NCBI GenBank assembly: GCA_945926565.1 | Contig: CAMELY010000006.1 | Location: 1 to 22,680 of the forward strand | From: an uncultured Clostridia bacterium | Lineage (GTDB): Bacteria; Bacillota; Clostridia; Oscillospirales; Oscillospiraceae | Length of the DNA: 22,680 nucleotides | Direction of reading: 5' to 3' | Shown: piece after piece, positions 7,619 through 14,489 of the stretch | Layout of the letters: every line of letters starts with the position of its first letter | Numbering within the stretch: the first letter of the stretch is position 1 | The notes under the pieces: model-generated | What the model saw: only the letters and a program-made list of their open reading frames with translations | Databases searched by the model: none | Told to the model about the DNA's origin: nothing | Translations under genes and position numbers: made by a program

Positions 7619-8539
7619 ATGAGACGGATTTCACTTTTGCTCAGCGTCCTGCTCCTGCTGCTGTGCTGCGGCTGCGCCGGGGCGGAGACGGCTCCGGCCC
7701 CGGAGCCTCAGGAGGAGCAGACGCAGCAGCAGGCCGAGGACGCCGCCGCCCAGGAGGCGGAGCGACAGGCCCGGGAGGAGGCCCAGCGGGCAGCAGAGGA
7801 GGCCGCCCGTCAGGCGGAAGAGGCTGCCCGGGCGGCAGAGGAGGCAGCTCAGGCGGAGGCGCCCGCTCCGGAGCCCTATCTCATCTGCATCGACGCCGGC
7901 CACCAGGCCAAGGGCAGCAGCAAAAAGGAGCCCAACGGCCCCGGCTCCTCCACCATGAAGGCCCGGGTCACCGGCGGCACCCGGGGCACCACCACCGGAC
8001 TGTACGAGTATGAGCTCAACCTCCAGGTCTCCCTCAAGCTCCAGGCGGAGCTGGAGGCCCGGGGCTATGAGGTGCTGATGGTACGCACGGAAAATGACGT
8101 GGACATCAGCAACGCCGAGCGAAGCCAGATTGCCAACGAGGCGGAGGCGGACGCCTTTATCCGCATCCACGCCAACGGCGCGGACAGCTCCTCCGCCCAC
8201 GGGGCCATGACCATCTGCCAGACCCCCTCCAACCCCTACAACGGAGATCTGTACGACCAGTCCCGTGCCCTGTCCGACGCGGTGCTGGACGGCTTGATCG
8301 CCGCCACCGGAGCCAAGCGGGAAAAGGTCTGGGAGACGGACACCATGACCGGCATCAACTGGTGTGAGGTGCCGGTCACCATCGTGGAGATGGGCTATAT
8401 GACCAACCCGGAGGAGGACAAGCTGATGGCCACCGACGAATATCAGCAGAAGATCGCCTCCGGCATCGCCGACGGGCTGGACGCCTACTTCGCCGCTCAG
8501 GAGGCTGAGACGGCAGAGCCTGCGGAAACGGAAGAATAA
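7619..8539 (+). CDS. N-acetylmuramoyl-L-alanine amidase (Amidase_3), putative lipoprotein
   Basis: 306 residues from the ATG at 7619, preceded by AAAAGGAGT. An upstream in-frame ATG at 7577 lies inside the promoter. The N-terminus is [10 protein letters not shown] plus a Leu run ending CCGC, an imperfect lipobox with Cys19 as the likely lipidated residue. Residues 30-85 are an Ala/Glu-rich, probably helical linker. The catalytic domain (about 87-295) shows the zinc amidase pattern: DAGH (His95), Glu in YEYELN, RIHAN (His184) and the catalytic Glu257 in [12 protein letters not shown]. It hydrolyses the MurNAc-L-Ala bond of peptidoglycan at the outer membrane face, for cell separation, wall turnover or spore processes. 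The Glu/Ala tail has no known role. Monocistronic. Confidence 0.9.
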   Translation: MRRISLLLSVLLLLLCCGCAGAETAPAPEPQEEQTQQQAEDAAAQEAERQAREEAQRAAEEAARQAEEAARAAEEAAQAEAPAPEPYLICIDAGHQAKGSSKKEPNGPGSSTMKARVTGGTRGTTTGLYEYELNLQVSLKLQAELEARGYEVLMVRTENDVDISNAERSQIANEAEADAFIRIHANGADSSSAHGAMTICQTPSNPYNGDLYDQSRALSDAVLDGLIAATGAKREKVWETDTMTGINWCEVPVTIVEMGYMTNPEEDKLMATDEYQQKIASGIADGLDAYFAAQEAETAEPAETEE

Positions 8540-8556
8540 TCCCTTTGGGACAAAGC

Positions 8557-8588
8557 TGCGCCCCTGTGCCGAACCGCACAGGGGCGCA
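8557..8588. terminator. strong hairpin between convergent genes
   Basis: Perfect 13-bp stem TGCGCCCCTGTGC/GCACAGGGGCGCA (8557-8569, 8576-8588) with a 6-nt loop. It lies between the amidase stop (8539) and the convergent isomerase stop (8605). Neither side has a proper T tract, so it may be a bidirectional but weak or Rho-assisted terminator. Confidence 0.65.
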
Positions 8589-8604
8589 TTGCCGTCAAAA
8601 AAGG

Positions 8605-9294
8605 TCAGTCCTTCGCCGGGGGATACTCATTGCACAGCAGCCGGTAGGGGGGCTCATCCTCCTCGATGGCGGGGAAGCGGCCCAGGGTCTCGTAGAACCG
8701 GTTGTCCGTGTTGTCGTCGTTGCACTGGCTCACCTCGCCCAGCAGGACGGGGCCGGTGCCCGGCTCCACCCCAAAGTCGTGGTAGAGATAGGGGTAGATG
8801 GTGATGCTCTCCCCCGGCGTCAGACGCACCTGGGTGCCGGCGGGGACGGTGCGGGCGCAGCCGTCCACATGGACGGTGACGGGGGACTCCCGATCCAGTT
8901 CCTCCTCAGGGGTGGAGTTGTACACCCGGATGAACACATTGCCGCCCCCCCGGTTGATGATGTCCTCCATCTTGTGCCAGTGGAAGTGCATGGGGGAGTA
9001 CTGGCCCTCCTTTAAATAGAGCAGCTTTTCCGCGTAGGTCTTGGGGTACTTGTCCGAAAGGGCCAGGTTGCCGTTGCGGAGGGTGATGAGGGAAAAGCCC
9101 AGCCGGTCAAACTGCCCCATGCCGTAGTCGGTGATGTCCCAGCCCAGCTGATTCTCCCGCACCTCGTCATATTCATGGCCCTTTTCCTGCCACTGTTCCG
9201 GGGTAAAGCCGCAGAAGGGCGGCAGGGAGAACCGGTAGGCCCGAATCATGGCCTCCATCTCCTTCAGCGCCGCGTTGATCTCACTGCGTTTCAT
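8605..9294 (-). CDS. D-lyxose isomerase (cupin fold)
   Basis: 229 residues, matching the family length. The metal-binding cupin motif is PMHFHWHKMED (His103, His105, Glu110), with the second-half ligand His172 in YLYHDFG. EVSQCNDDNTDNRF near the C-terminus is also conserved in the family. The enzyme interconverts D-lyxose and D-xylulose (some members also D-mannose and D-fructose) with a divalent metal in the cytoplasm. The start ATG at 9294 follows GAGGTG with 7-nt spacing. It has its own promoter, and no kinase or transporter gene for lyxose or xylulose lies nearby, so its physiological sugar cannot be read from context. Confidence 0.9.
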   Translation of the reverse strand: MKRSEINAALKEMEAMIRAYRFSLPPFCGFTPEQWQEKGHEYDEVRENQLGWDITDYGMGQFDRLGFSLITLRNGNLALSDKYPKTYAEKLLYLKEGQYSPMHFHWHKMEDIINRGGGNVFIRVYNSTPEEELDRESPVTVHVDGCARTVPAGTQVRLTPGESITIYPYLYHDFGVEPGTGPVLLGEVSQCNDDNTDNRFYETLGRFPAIEEDEPPYRLLCNEYPPAKD

Positions 9295-9360
9295 ATCAGG
9301 TCACCTCACCTGTCAGAATGTGCCGGGGCGCCGCGCGTCTGCTCCCCGGCTGCTGTCTCC

Positions 9361-9389
9361 ATGATAGCACCGTCCCGGGGGACAGGCAA
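9361..9389 (-). promoter_or_regulatory. sigma-A promoter of the D-lyxose isomerase gene
   Basis: On the minus strand the -35 is TTGCCT (9389-9384) and the -10 is TATCAT (9366-9361), with a 17-nt spacer. The spacer contains an inverted repeat GTCCC-GG-GGGAC (9372-9383 on the plus strand) that could be an operator. The -35 lies only a few bases beyond the cysK terminator T tract. Confidence 0.72.
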
Positions 9390-9395
9390 GGGGGC

Positions 9396-9448
9396 AAAAA
9401 AGGACGCCCGGCAGGGCTGAGGCTGAAAGCCTCAACACCTGCCGGGCG
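9396..9448 (-). terminator. cysK intrinsic terminator
   Basis: Two-part hairpin: outer stem of 11 bp (CGCCCGGCAGG 9405-9415 with CCTGCCGGGCG 9438-9448) and inner stem TGAGGCT/AGCCTCA (9418-9424, 9428-9434). On the minus strand it is followed by six T (9401-9396). The stretch 9449-9521 up to the cysK stop shows no gene. Confidence 0.88.
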
Positions 9449-9521
9449 CCATACCATCAAAGGAGAACCAACAGAAATTTACCGCCGCCGGAGGGGTACG
9501 CCTCTTGCGCCCCCAGCTCCA

Positions 9522-10454
9522 TCAGTCCGCGAACAGCGGCGTGGAGAGATACCGGTCGCCGGTGTCGGGGAGCAGGGCCACAATCGTCTTGCCCTTGTTC
9601 TCCGGCCGCTTGGCCAGCTGGATAGCGGCATGCACGGCGGCGCCGGAGGAGATGCCCACCAGCACGCCCTCGGCATGGCCCACCAGCTTGCCGGCGGCAA
9701 AGGCGTCCTCGTTCTCCACCGGAATGATCTCGTCATAGATCTTGGTATCCAGCACGTCGGGGACAAAGCCGGCGCCGATGCCCTGAATCTTGTGGGCGCC
9801 TGCCACGCCCTTGCTCAGCACGGGGGAGGTCGCGGGCTCCACCGCCACCACCTTGACGGCAGGGTTCTGGCTCTTGAGATACTTGCCCACGCCGGTCAGC
9901 GTGCCGCCGGTGCCCACACCGGCGACGAAGATATCCACCTGGCCATCGGTGTCCTCCCAGATCTCCGGGCCGGTGGTGGCGATGTGCGCAGCGGGGTTGG
10001 CGGGGTTGACAAACTGACCGGGCACAAAGGCGTTGGGCAGCTCCTTGGCCAGCTCCTCTGCCTTGGCGATGGCGCCCTTCATGCCCTTGGCGCCTTCGGT
10101 CAGCACCAGCTCGGCGCCGTAGGCCTTCATCAGCTGCCGGCGCTCCACGCTCATGGTCTCCGGCATGACAATGATGATCCGATAGCCCCGGGCGGCAGCC
10201 ACAGAGGCCAGGCCGATGCCGGTGTTGCCGGAGGTGGGCTCGATGATGACCGAGTCCGGCTTCAGCAGACCCCTGGCCTCGGCGTCGTCGATCATCGCCT
10301 TGGCGATCCGGTCCTTGACCGAGCCTGCGGGGTTGAAGTACTCCAGCTTGGCCAGAATTTTGGCCTCCAGCTTCTCCTGGACCTCAATGTGGGTCAGCTC
10401 CAGCAGCGGGGTCTTGCCGATCAGCTGGTCTGCGGATGTATAGATCTTGCTCAT
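9522..10454 (-). CDS. cysK: cysteine synthase A (O-acetylserine sulfhydrylase)
   Basis: 310 residues from the ATG at 10454, behind GGGAGGAA. It makes L-cysteine from O-acetylserine and sulfide in the cytoplasm. The PLP lysine is Lys47 in [10 protein letters not shown]. The substrate loop PTSGNTG, the phosphate-binding [10 protein letters not shown] and the GISSGAAV segment follow in the expected order and spacing for a fold-type II PLP enzyme. Length and motifs favour CysK over cystathionine beta-synthase, since there is no CBS extension. It is monocistronic, with a consensus promoter, a 139-nt leader and a terminator. It is divergent from the T-box-controlled metNIQ operon, so sulfur amino acid supply is organised around one intergenic region. 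Confidence 0.96.
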   Translation of the reverse strand: MSKIYTSADQLIGKTPLLELTHIEVQEKLEAKILAKLEYFNPAGSVKDRIAKAMIDDAEARGLLKPDSVIIEPTSGNTGIGLASVAAARGYRIIIVMPETMSVERRQLMKAYGAELVLTEGAKGMKGAIAKAEELAKELPNAFVPGQFVNPANPAAHIATTGPEIWEDTDGQVDIFVAGVGTGGTLTGVGKYLKSQNPAVKVVAVEPATSPVLSKGVAGAHKIQGIGAGFVPDVLDTKIYDEIIPVENEDAFAAGKLVGHAEGVLVGISSGAAVHAAIQLAKRPENKGKTIVALLPDTGDRYLSTPLFAD

Positions 10455-10593
10455 AATGAATTCCTCCCAATTTATATGGATCAATGGTGTTGTTTATTAT
10501 GATACAGCGTCTGCCGGCCCGATTGCTGTGCGCCGGGTCAGCGCCGGATACATCGTCTCCGCTTCATATATTACCAACCTCCCGAGTGGGTAT
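10455..10593 (-). promoter_or_regulatory. cysK leader with two short open frames
   Basis: The transcript from the 10600-10628 promoter would carry about 139 nt before the cysK ATG. It contains a 9-codon frame (10567-10538, MKRRRCIRR) 10 nt after GGGAGG, and an overlapping 18-codon frame (10553-10497, MYPALTRRTAIGPADAVS) behind CGGAG. At 10581-10590 CCC-GAGT-GGG forms the core of a longer imperfect dyad that reaches the -10 (ATTACC at one end, GGATAAT at the other). I saw no riboswitch fold. Translation of the short frames and operator function are both unproven. Confidence 0.4.
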
Positions 10594-10599
10594 GTAGGG

Positions 10600-10628
10600 A
10601 TAATAAACCAATTCACCCGGTTTGTCAA
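10600..10628 (-). promoter_or_regulatory. consensus sigma-A promoter of cysK
   Basis: On the minus strand a perfect TTGACA (10628-10623), 17-nt spacer and TATTAT (10605-10600). The interval 10629-10697, between this and the divergent metNIQ promoter, is A/G-rich and contains no gene. Confidence 0.9.
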
Positions 10629-10697
10629 GGGGGAATTTGAAAAATTTTCCCCTCCCGGGGGCGAAAGAAAAAGAATGGGAAAAAGTGAAAAGAGGGG

Positions 10698-10726
10698 TTG
10701 ACAATCCCGTCTTCCTGTCGTATACT
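10698..10726 (+). promoter_or_regulatory. consensus sigma-A promoter of the T-box-metNIQ operon
   Basis: Perfect TTGACA (10698-10703), 17-nt spacer and TATACT (10721-10726). Start of transcription is expected near 10733, giving a leader of about 338 nt before metN. Confidence 0.92.
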
Positions 10727-10737
10727 TCACCACAACA

Positions 10738-11027
10738 AACCTACTCGGCAGATATGATGAAAGACGTGGAAGAGGAGAGTAGGCAGGCGGATAAGTCACA
10801 GAGAGCCTCGGTTGGTGGAAAGGGGTACGGAAGCGCCTGCTGAAGATGGCCTTGGAGTCGCATGGCTGACGGCCCGGCTGGGCTTTAGGCGGTGACGGGA
10901 GCGCCCGTGACAGCGCAGGAGTTTGATGGAACTCCCGGAGGCCGGTTCTGTGAGGAGCCGGCGAATCAAGGTGGTAACACGGCGATTTTTCGTTCGTCCT
11001 TGAAGCAGATGCTTCAAGGGCTTTTTT
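10738..11027 (+). promoter_or_regulatory. T-box riboswitch, probable Met specifier
   Basis: Classic T-box landmarks appear in order. Stem I has AGAGAGCC (10800-10807) and the distal loop segment GGTTGGTGGAAAGG (10810-10823). The returning strand holds GAAG-ATG-GCCTTGGAGTCG, placing ATG (10846-10848) at the specifier position. The T-box core AAGGTGGTAACACGGCG is at 10968-10984, where TGG can pair with the tRNA CCA end, and a terminator hairpin follows at 10998-11027. Uncharged tRNA-Met would stabilise the antiterminator and allow transcription of metNIQ. The specifier reading agrees with the downstream genes but was made by eye; GAT, one base earlier, would be Asp. Confidence 0.9.
10998..11027 (+). 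terminator. T-box regulated terminator
   Basis: Perfect 10-bp stem CCTTGAAGCA/TGCTTCAAGG (10998-11007, 11010-11019) with a two-base GA loop, then GC and six T (11022-11027). Its 5' arm lies just downstream of the T-box core, as needed for a mutually exclusive antiterminator. Confidence 0.92.
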
Positions 11028-11070
11028 GTTGCCCTCTGCCCGTCTTACTTCAAAAAGGAGCTGAATCTGT

Positions 11071-12087
11071 TTGAGCGATCCCATCATTCAAATCCGCCAC
11101 CTGACCAAGACCTTCGGCGCTGGCGAGGGGGCGGTCACCGCCCTGGAGGACATCAATCTGGACGTCCTGCCGGGGGAGATCTTCGGCATCATCGGCCTGT
11201 CCGGCGCGGGCAAGAGCACCCTGGTGCGCTGCCTCAACCTGCTGGAGCGGCCCACCTCCGGCTCCGTCCTGGTGGACGGCAGGGAGATGACCGCCCTGTC
11301 GGAAAAGGAGCTGCGCCAGGCCCGGCGCTCCATCACCATGATCTTCCAGAGCTTCAATCTGCTCATGCAGCGCACCTGTCTCAGCAACGTCTGCTTCCCC
11401 ATGGAGATCTCCCGGGTGCCCAAGGCGAAGGCAAAGGCCCGGGCACTGGAGCTGCTGGAGCTGGTGGGTCTGAAGGAGAAGGCGGACGCCTATCCCGCCC
11501 AGCTCTCCGGCGGACAGAAGCAGCGGGTGGCCATTGCCCGTGCCCTGGCCACCGACCCCAAGGTGCTGCTGTGCGACGAGGCCACCTCCGCTCTGGACCC
11601 CACCACCACCGCCTCCATCCTGGCCCTGCTCAAGGAGCTGAACCAGAAGCTGGGGGTCACCGTGGTGGTCATCACTCACCAGATGAGCGTCATCGAGGAG
11701 ATCTGTCACCGGGTGGCCATTCTGGACGGGGGCACCGTGGCGGAGCAGGGGGCGGTGGAGGACATCTTCTCCCACCCCTCCACCGACGCCGCCCGGCGGC
11801 TGGTCTATCCCGGCGGAGTGACCTCCGCACAGCTGGCCACTTCTAACCGGGTGATCCGGGTGGCCTTTGACGGCGGCACCGCATACCATCCCCTCATCGC
11901 CTCTCTCGCCATTGACTGCGGCGTCAAGGTGAACATCCTGGGGGCGGACACCCGCAATATCGACGGCAAGGCCTTCGGCACCATGCTGCTGGGCCTGCCG
12001 GAGGACCCCAACGAGGCCGCCAAGGCCCTGAGCTACATCCGTTCCCAGCCCCACGTCACCGCTGAGGAGGTGGAATCCCATGCTTGA
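11071..12087 (+). CDS. metN: methionine ABC transporter ATP-binding protein
   Basis: 338 residues from a TTG at 11071, behind AAGGAG at about 10 nt. No ATG fits the family N-terminus. Walker A is GLSGAGKST (42-50), the Q-loop Gln93, the signature LSGGQ (145-149) and Walker B VLLCDE (165-170). After the ATPase domain, residues from about 250 to the end form a NIL domain (VIRVAFDGG...NILGADTRNIDGKAFGTM), the methionine-sensing domain that causes trans-inhibition in MetNI transporters and separates MetN from other ATPases. It energises high-affinity methionine uptake at the inner face of the membrane. First gene of the T-box operon; its last 8 nt overlap metI. Confidence 0.95.
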   Translation: MSDPIIQIRHLTKTFGAGEGAVTALEDINLDVLPGEIFGIIGLSGAGKSTLVRCLNLLERPTSGSVLVDGREMTALSEKELRQARRSITMIFQSFNLLMQRTCLSNVCFPMEISRVPKAKAKARALELLELVGLKEKADAYPAQLSGGQKQRVAIARALATDPKVLLCDEATSALDPTTTASILALLKELNQKLGVTVVVITHQMSVIEEICHRVAILDGGTVAEQGAVEDIFSHPSTDAARRLVYPGGVTSAQLATSNRVIRVAFDGGTAYHPLIASLAIDCGVKVNILGADTRNIDGKAFGTMLLGLPEDPNEAAKALSYIRSQPHVTAEEVESHA

Positions 12088-12832
12088 ACTCTTTACCGCC
12101 GCTTTCTGGGATCAGTACGGCGCCCTGATCTGGAAGGAGACGCTGAACACCCTGACCATGGTGGGCGTCTCCACCGTCTTTGCCTACCTGCTTGGCCTGC
12201 CCCTGGGCGTGCTGCTGGTGATCACCCAGGAGCACGGCATCCGGCCCCACAAGCTGGTCAACCAGGTGCTGGGCTGGATCATCAATGTGGGCCGATCCCT
12301 CCCCTTTATCATTCTGATGATCTCCATCATGCCCTTCACCAAGCTGATCGTAGGCACCAAGATCGGCGTTAAGGGGGCCATCGTCCCCCTGGTGGTCTCC
12401 GCCGCCCCCTTTATCGCCCGCATGGTGGAAACCTCTCTCACTGAGGTGGACGCCGGCGTGGTGGAGGCGGCCCAGTCCATGGGCGCCTCTCCCCTCCAGA
12501 TTGTCTGGAAGGTCTATCTCCCCGAGGCCATGCCCTCCCTGGTGCTGGGCGGCTCCATCTCGGTGATCACCATCCTGGCCTATACCGCCATCGCCGGCGC
12601 CGTGGGCGCCGGGGGCCTGGGCGACCTGGCCATCCGGTACGGCTATAACCGCCGGGTGGACTCCATGCTGCTGGTCACGGTGGTTCTGCTCATCGTCCTG
12701 GTACAGGTCATTCAATCCATTTTCAGCCGGGTCTCAAACCGGATTGACACGCGGGTGTCCGGGGACGCCCGGAAGGGCGTCATTGCCCAGCTGCGCAAGC
12801 TGATGCCCATTTACCCCAACAAATTCCGCTGA
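12080..12832 (+). CDS. metI: methionine ABC transporter permease
   Basis: 250 residues with five or so membrane segments. The EAA-type loop EAAQSMGASPLQIVWKVYLP (about 133-152) contacts MetN. The ATG at 12080 overlaps the metN end by 8 nt and has GAGGAGGTGG just upstream, pointing to translational coupling. Typical MetI proteins are about 215-230 residues; this one has a basic tail of some 25 residues (RIDTRV to NKFR) after the last membrane segment, which I cannot assign. It forms the channel for methionine with MetN and MetQ. Confidence 0.94.
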   Translation: MLELFTAAFWDQYGALIWKETLNTLTMVGVSTVFAYLLGLPLGVLLVITQEHGIRPHKLVNQVLGWIINVGRSLPFIILMISIMPFTKLIVGTKIGVKGAIVPLVVSAAPFIARMVETSLTEVDAGVVEAAQSMGASPLQIVWKVYLPEAMPSLVLGGSISVITILAYTAIAGAVGAGGLGDLAIRYGYNRRVDSMLLVTVVLLIVLVQVIQSIFSRVSNRIDTRVSGDARKGVIAQLRKLMPIYPNKFR

Positions 12833-12915
12833 CCGCTTCTGTTTTCAGCCGCCTGTCCGCCAACCAAGACAAGCGTTTGAAATAAATCGACATCTTTGAA
12901 TAGGAGGAAATTGTC

Positions 12916-13812
12916 ATGAAAAAGAATCTGCTTGCCCTGTTTCTTGCCCTGATCCTGGCCCTGTCCCTGGCCGCCTGCGGCAGCACCGGCTCCGGCGAGC
13001 CCGCCGCCGAGGAGGAGACTCCCGCCGCGGAAGAGCCCGCCGAGGAGCCTGCCGCTGAGGATGCCGCCGCTGATGGTGAGATGACTGTCCTGAAGGTTGC
13101 CGCCTCTCCCACGCCTCACGCCGAGATCCTGGCCCAGGTGAAGGACGTGCTGGCTGAGCAGGGCATTGACCTGCAGGTCACCGAGTACGGCGACTATGTG
13201 GTGCCCAACACCGCCGTGGAGGAGGGCGACGAGGATGCGAACTACTTCCAGCATCAGCCCTACCTGGATCAGTTCAACGCCGAGAACGGCACTCATCTGG
13301 TCAGCGTGGCCGCCATCCACTATGAGCCCTTCGGCATCTATCCCTGCAAGACCGCCTCTCTGGATGAGCTGCCTGACGGCGCTCTGGTGGGCGTACCCAA
13401 CGACGTGACCAACGAGGCCCGGGCCCTGCAGCTGCTGGAGTCCGCCGGCCTGATCACCCTGAAAGAGGGCGTCGGCCTGGAGGCCACCACCAACGATATC
13501 GTGGACAATCCCAAGAACCTGGAGTTCCTGGAGCTGGAGGCCGCCATGCTGCCCAACGTGACCACTGAGGTGGACATCGCCGCCATCAACGGCAACTACG
13601 CCCTGCAGGCCGGCTTCTCCTCCGCCGCTGACGCCATCTACACCGAGGATCCCAACTCTGAGGCCGCTCAGACCTTTGCCAACATCATCGTGGTCAAAGA
13701 GGGCAACGAGAACAACCCCGCTGTCCAGGCCCTGGTGGAGGCCCTGCAGTCTGACGCCGTCCGGAACTACATCAACGAGACCTATGACGGCAACGTGCTG
13801 CCCATCTTCTGA
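12916..13812 (+). CDS. metQ: methionine-binding lipoprotein
   Basis: 298 residues. The signal peptide ends in the lipobox LAAC (Cys21), followed by a Glu/Pro/Ala-rich linker (about 27-55) and a NlpA/MetQ-type solute-binding domain beginning LKVAASPTPHAEIL. The family segments ANYFQHQPYLDQFN and PNDVTNEARAL are clear. The lipid-anchored protein captures methionine outside the membrane and delivers it to MetI. The start ATG follows AGGAGGAAATTGTC. The 83 nt between metI and metQ contain no gene or obvious terminator, so it is the third gene of the T-box operon. Confidence 0.95.
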   Translation: MKKNLLALFLALILALSLAACGSTGSGEPAAEEETPAAEEPAEEPAAEDAAADGEMTVLKVAASPTPHAEILAQVKDVLAEQGIDLQVTEYGDYVVPNTAVEEGDEDANYFQHQPYLDQFNAENGTHLVSVAAIHYEPFGIYPCKTASLDELPDGALVGVPNDVTNEARALQLLESAGLITLKEGVGLEATTNDIVDNPKNLEFLELEAAMLPNVTTEVDIAAINGNYALQAGFSSAADAIYTEDPNSEAAQTFANIIVVKEGNENNPAVQALVEALQSDAVRNYINETYDGNVLPIF

Positions 13813-13832
13813 TTCCATCTCTCAAGCCAAAA

Positions 13833-13876
13833 CGCCGCACCCTCTGGGTTCCAGGGGGTGCGGCGCTGACGTTTTT
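13833..13876. terminator. bidirectional terminator after metQ
   Basis: Perfect 10-bp stem CGCCGCACCC/GGGTGCGGCG (13833-13842, 13856-13865). Five T follow on the plus strand (13872-13876, after CTGACG), and TTTT follows immediately on the minus strand. It separates metQ from the convergent secG. Confidence 0.8.
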
Positions 13877-13901
13877 CGCGGGCACAGGACGCGACAGATG
13901 C

Positions 13902-13933
13902 AAAAAGTGCGCATTGCAAACCGCAATGCGCAC
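13902..13933 (-). terminator. secG intrinsic terminator
   Basis: Perfect 11-bp stem GTGCGCATTGC/GCAATGCGCAC (13907-13917, 13923-13933) with a 5-nt loop. On the minus strand TTTTT (13906-13902) follows directly. Confidence 0.9.
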
Positions 13934-13953
13934 CTCATGCACGTTACAAGCTC

Positions 13954-14196
13954 TCAGATCAGGTTCAGCACCAGAACGGCGATCATGAACACGAAAGCCA
14001 CCCACTTGGTCAGCCGGGCCAGCTTGGCGTCAGCGCTGCCGGCCTTGTTCTTGCCCAGATAGGTGTCAAAGCTGCCGCCCAGGGAGCCGGACAGGCCGGC
14101 GCTCTTGCCGGTCTGGAGCAGCACGATGGCCACCAGCAGCAGGGCGGTGATTACCACGATCACAGAGAGAACGATTTTGGCGGTACCCATTTCCAT
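13954..14196 (-). CDS. secG: preprotein translocase subunit SecG
   Basis: 80 residues with two membrane segments (about 7-27 and 61-80) joined by a short loop. The loop has the family features LLQTGKSAGLSGSLGG and DTYLGKNK. SecG is the small accessory subunit of the SecYEG translocon. The ATG at 14196 lies 3-5 nt from AAAGGA; a second ATG two codons later has about 10-nt spacing, so the true N-terminus may be MGTAK. It is monocistronic; the rnr-smpB genes that often follow secG in Firmicutes are not here. Confidence 0.93.
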   Translation of the reverse strand: MEMGTAKIVLSVIVVITALLLVAIVLLQTGKSAGLSGSLGGSFDTYLGKNKAGSADAKLARLTKWVAFVFMIAVLVLNLI

Positions 14197-14256
14197 TCAT
14201 CCTTTCAAAAACGTCCTCACCAGCTGGCGGAGACGGCAGATTCAGAGACGATGATT

Positions 14257-14285
14257 ATTTTAGCACAGGGATGGGGCAAATGCAA
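14257..14285 (-). promoter_or_regulatory. sigma-A promoter of secG
   Basis: On the minus strand the -35 is TTGCAT (14285-14280) and the -10 is TAAAAT (14262-14257), with a 17-nt spacer. No gene is seen between this and the divergent operon promoter (14286-14382). Confidence 0.78.
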
Positions 14286-14382
14286 GAGGCTTTTCCCGGT
14301 TTTGTCCCGAAAATTTGCCAAAAAACCTCCGGAGGGCTGAATTCCCGGGCGCGAAATCTTCCCTCCCCCGGAGCGGTTCTCT

Positions 14383-14411
14383 TTGACAAGGGTTCTGAGG
14401 CATGTTACAAT
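14383..14411 (+). promoter_or_regulatory. consensus sigma-A promoter of the surface-glycan operon
   Basis: Perfect TTGACA (14383-14388), 17-nt spacer and TACAAT (14406-14411). It lies about 79 nt before the first gene and is the only strong promoter I see up to the terminator at 22631. Confidence 0.9.
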
Positions 14412-14489
14412 GATAAACTGTAATAATGTGGAGATTTCCGCCCTTTGACGCCGACGGAACAGCTCTGTTTTGGAAGGGAGTGGGACAAT

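Noticed and set aside
10733..11070. SAM riboswitch upstream of metN
   Set aside because: The leader has the T-box core, the AGAGAGCC/GGTTGGTG Stem I segments and the matched terminator; no SAM riboswitch core was seen.
14445..14489. TTG at 14445 as the start of the nucleotidyltransferase gene
   Set aside because: It lies only about 28 nt downstream of the predicted transcription start and has no Shine-Dalgarno sequence; the ATG at 14490 has GGGAG upstream.
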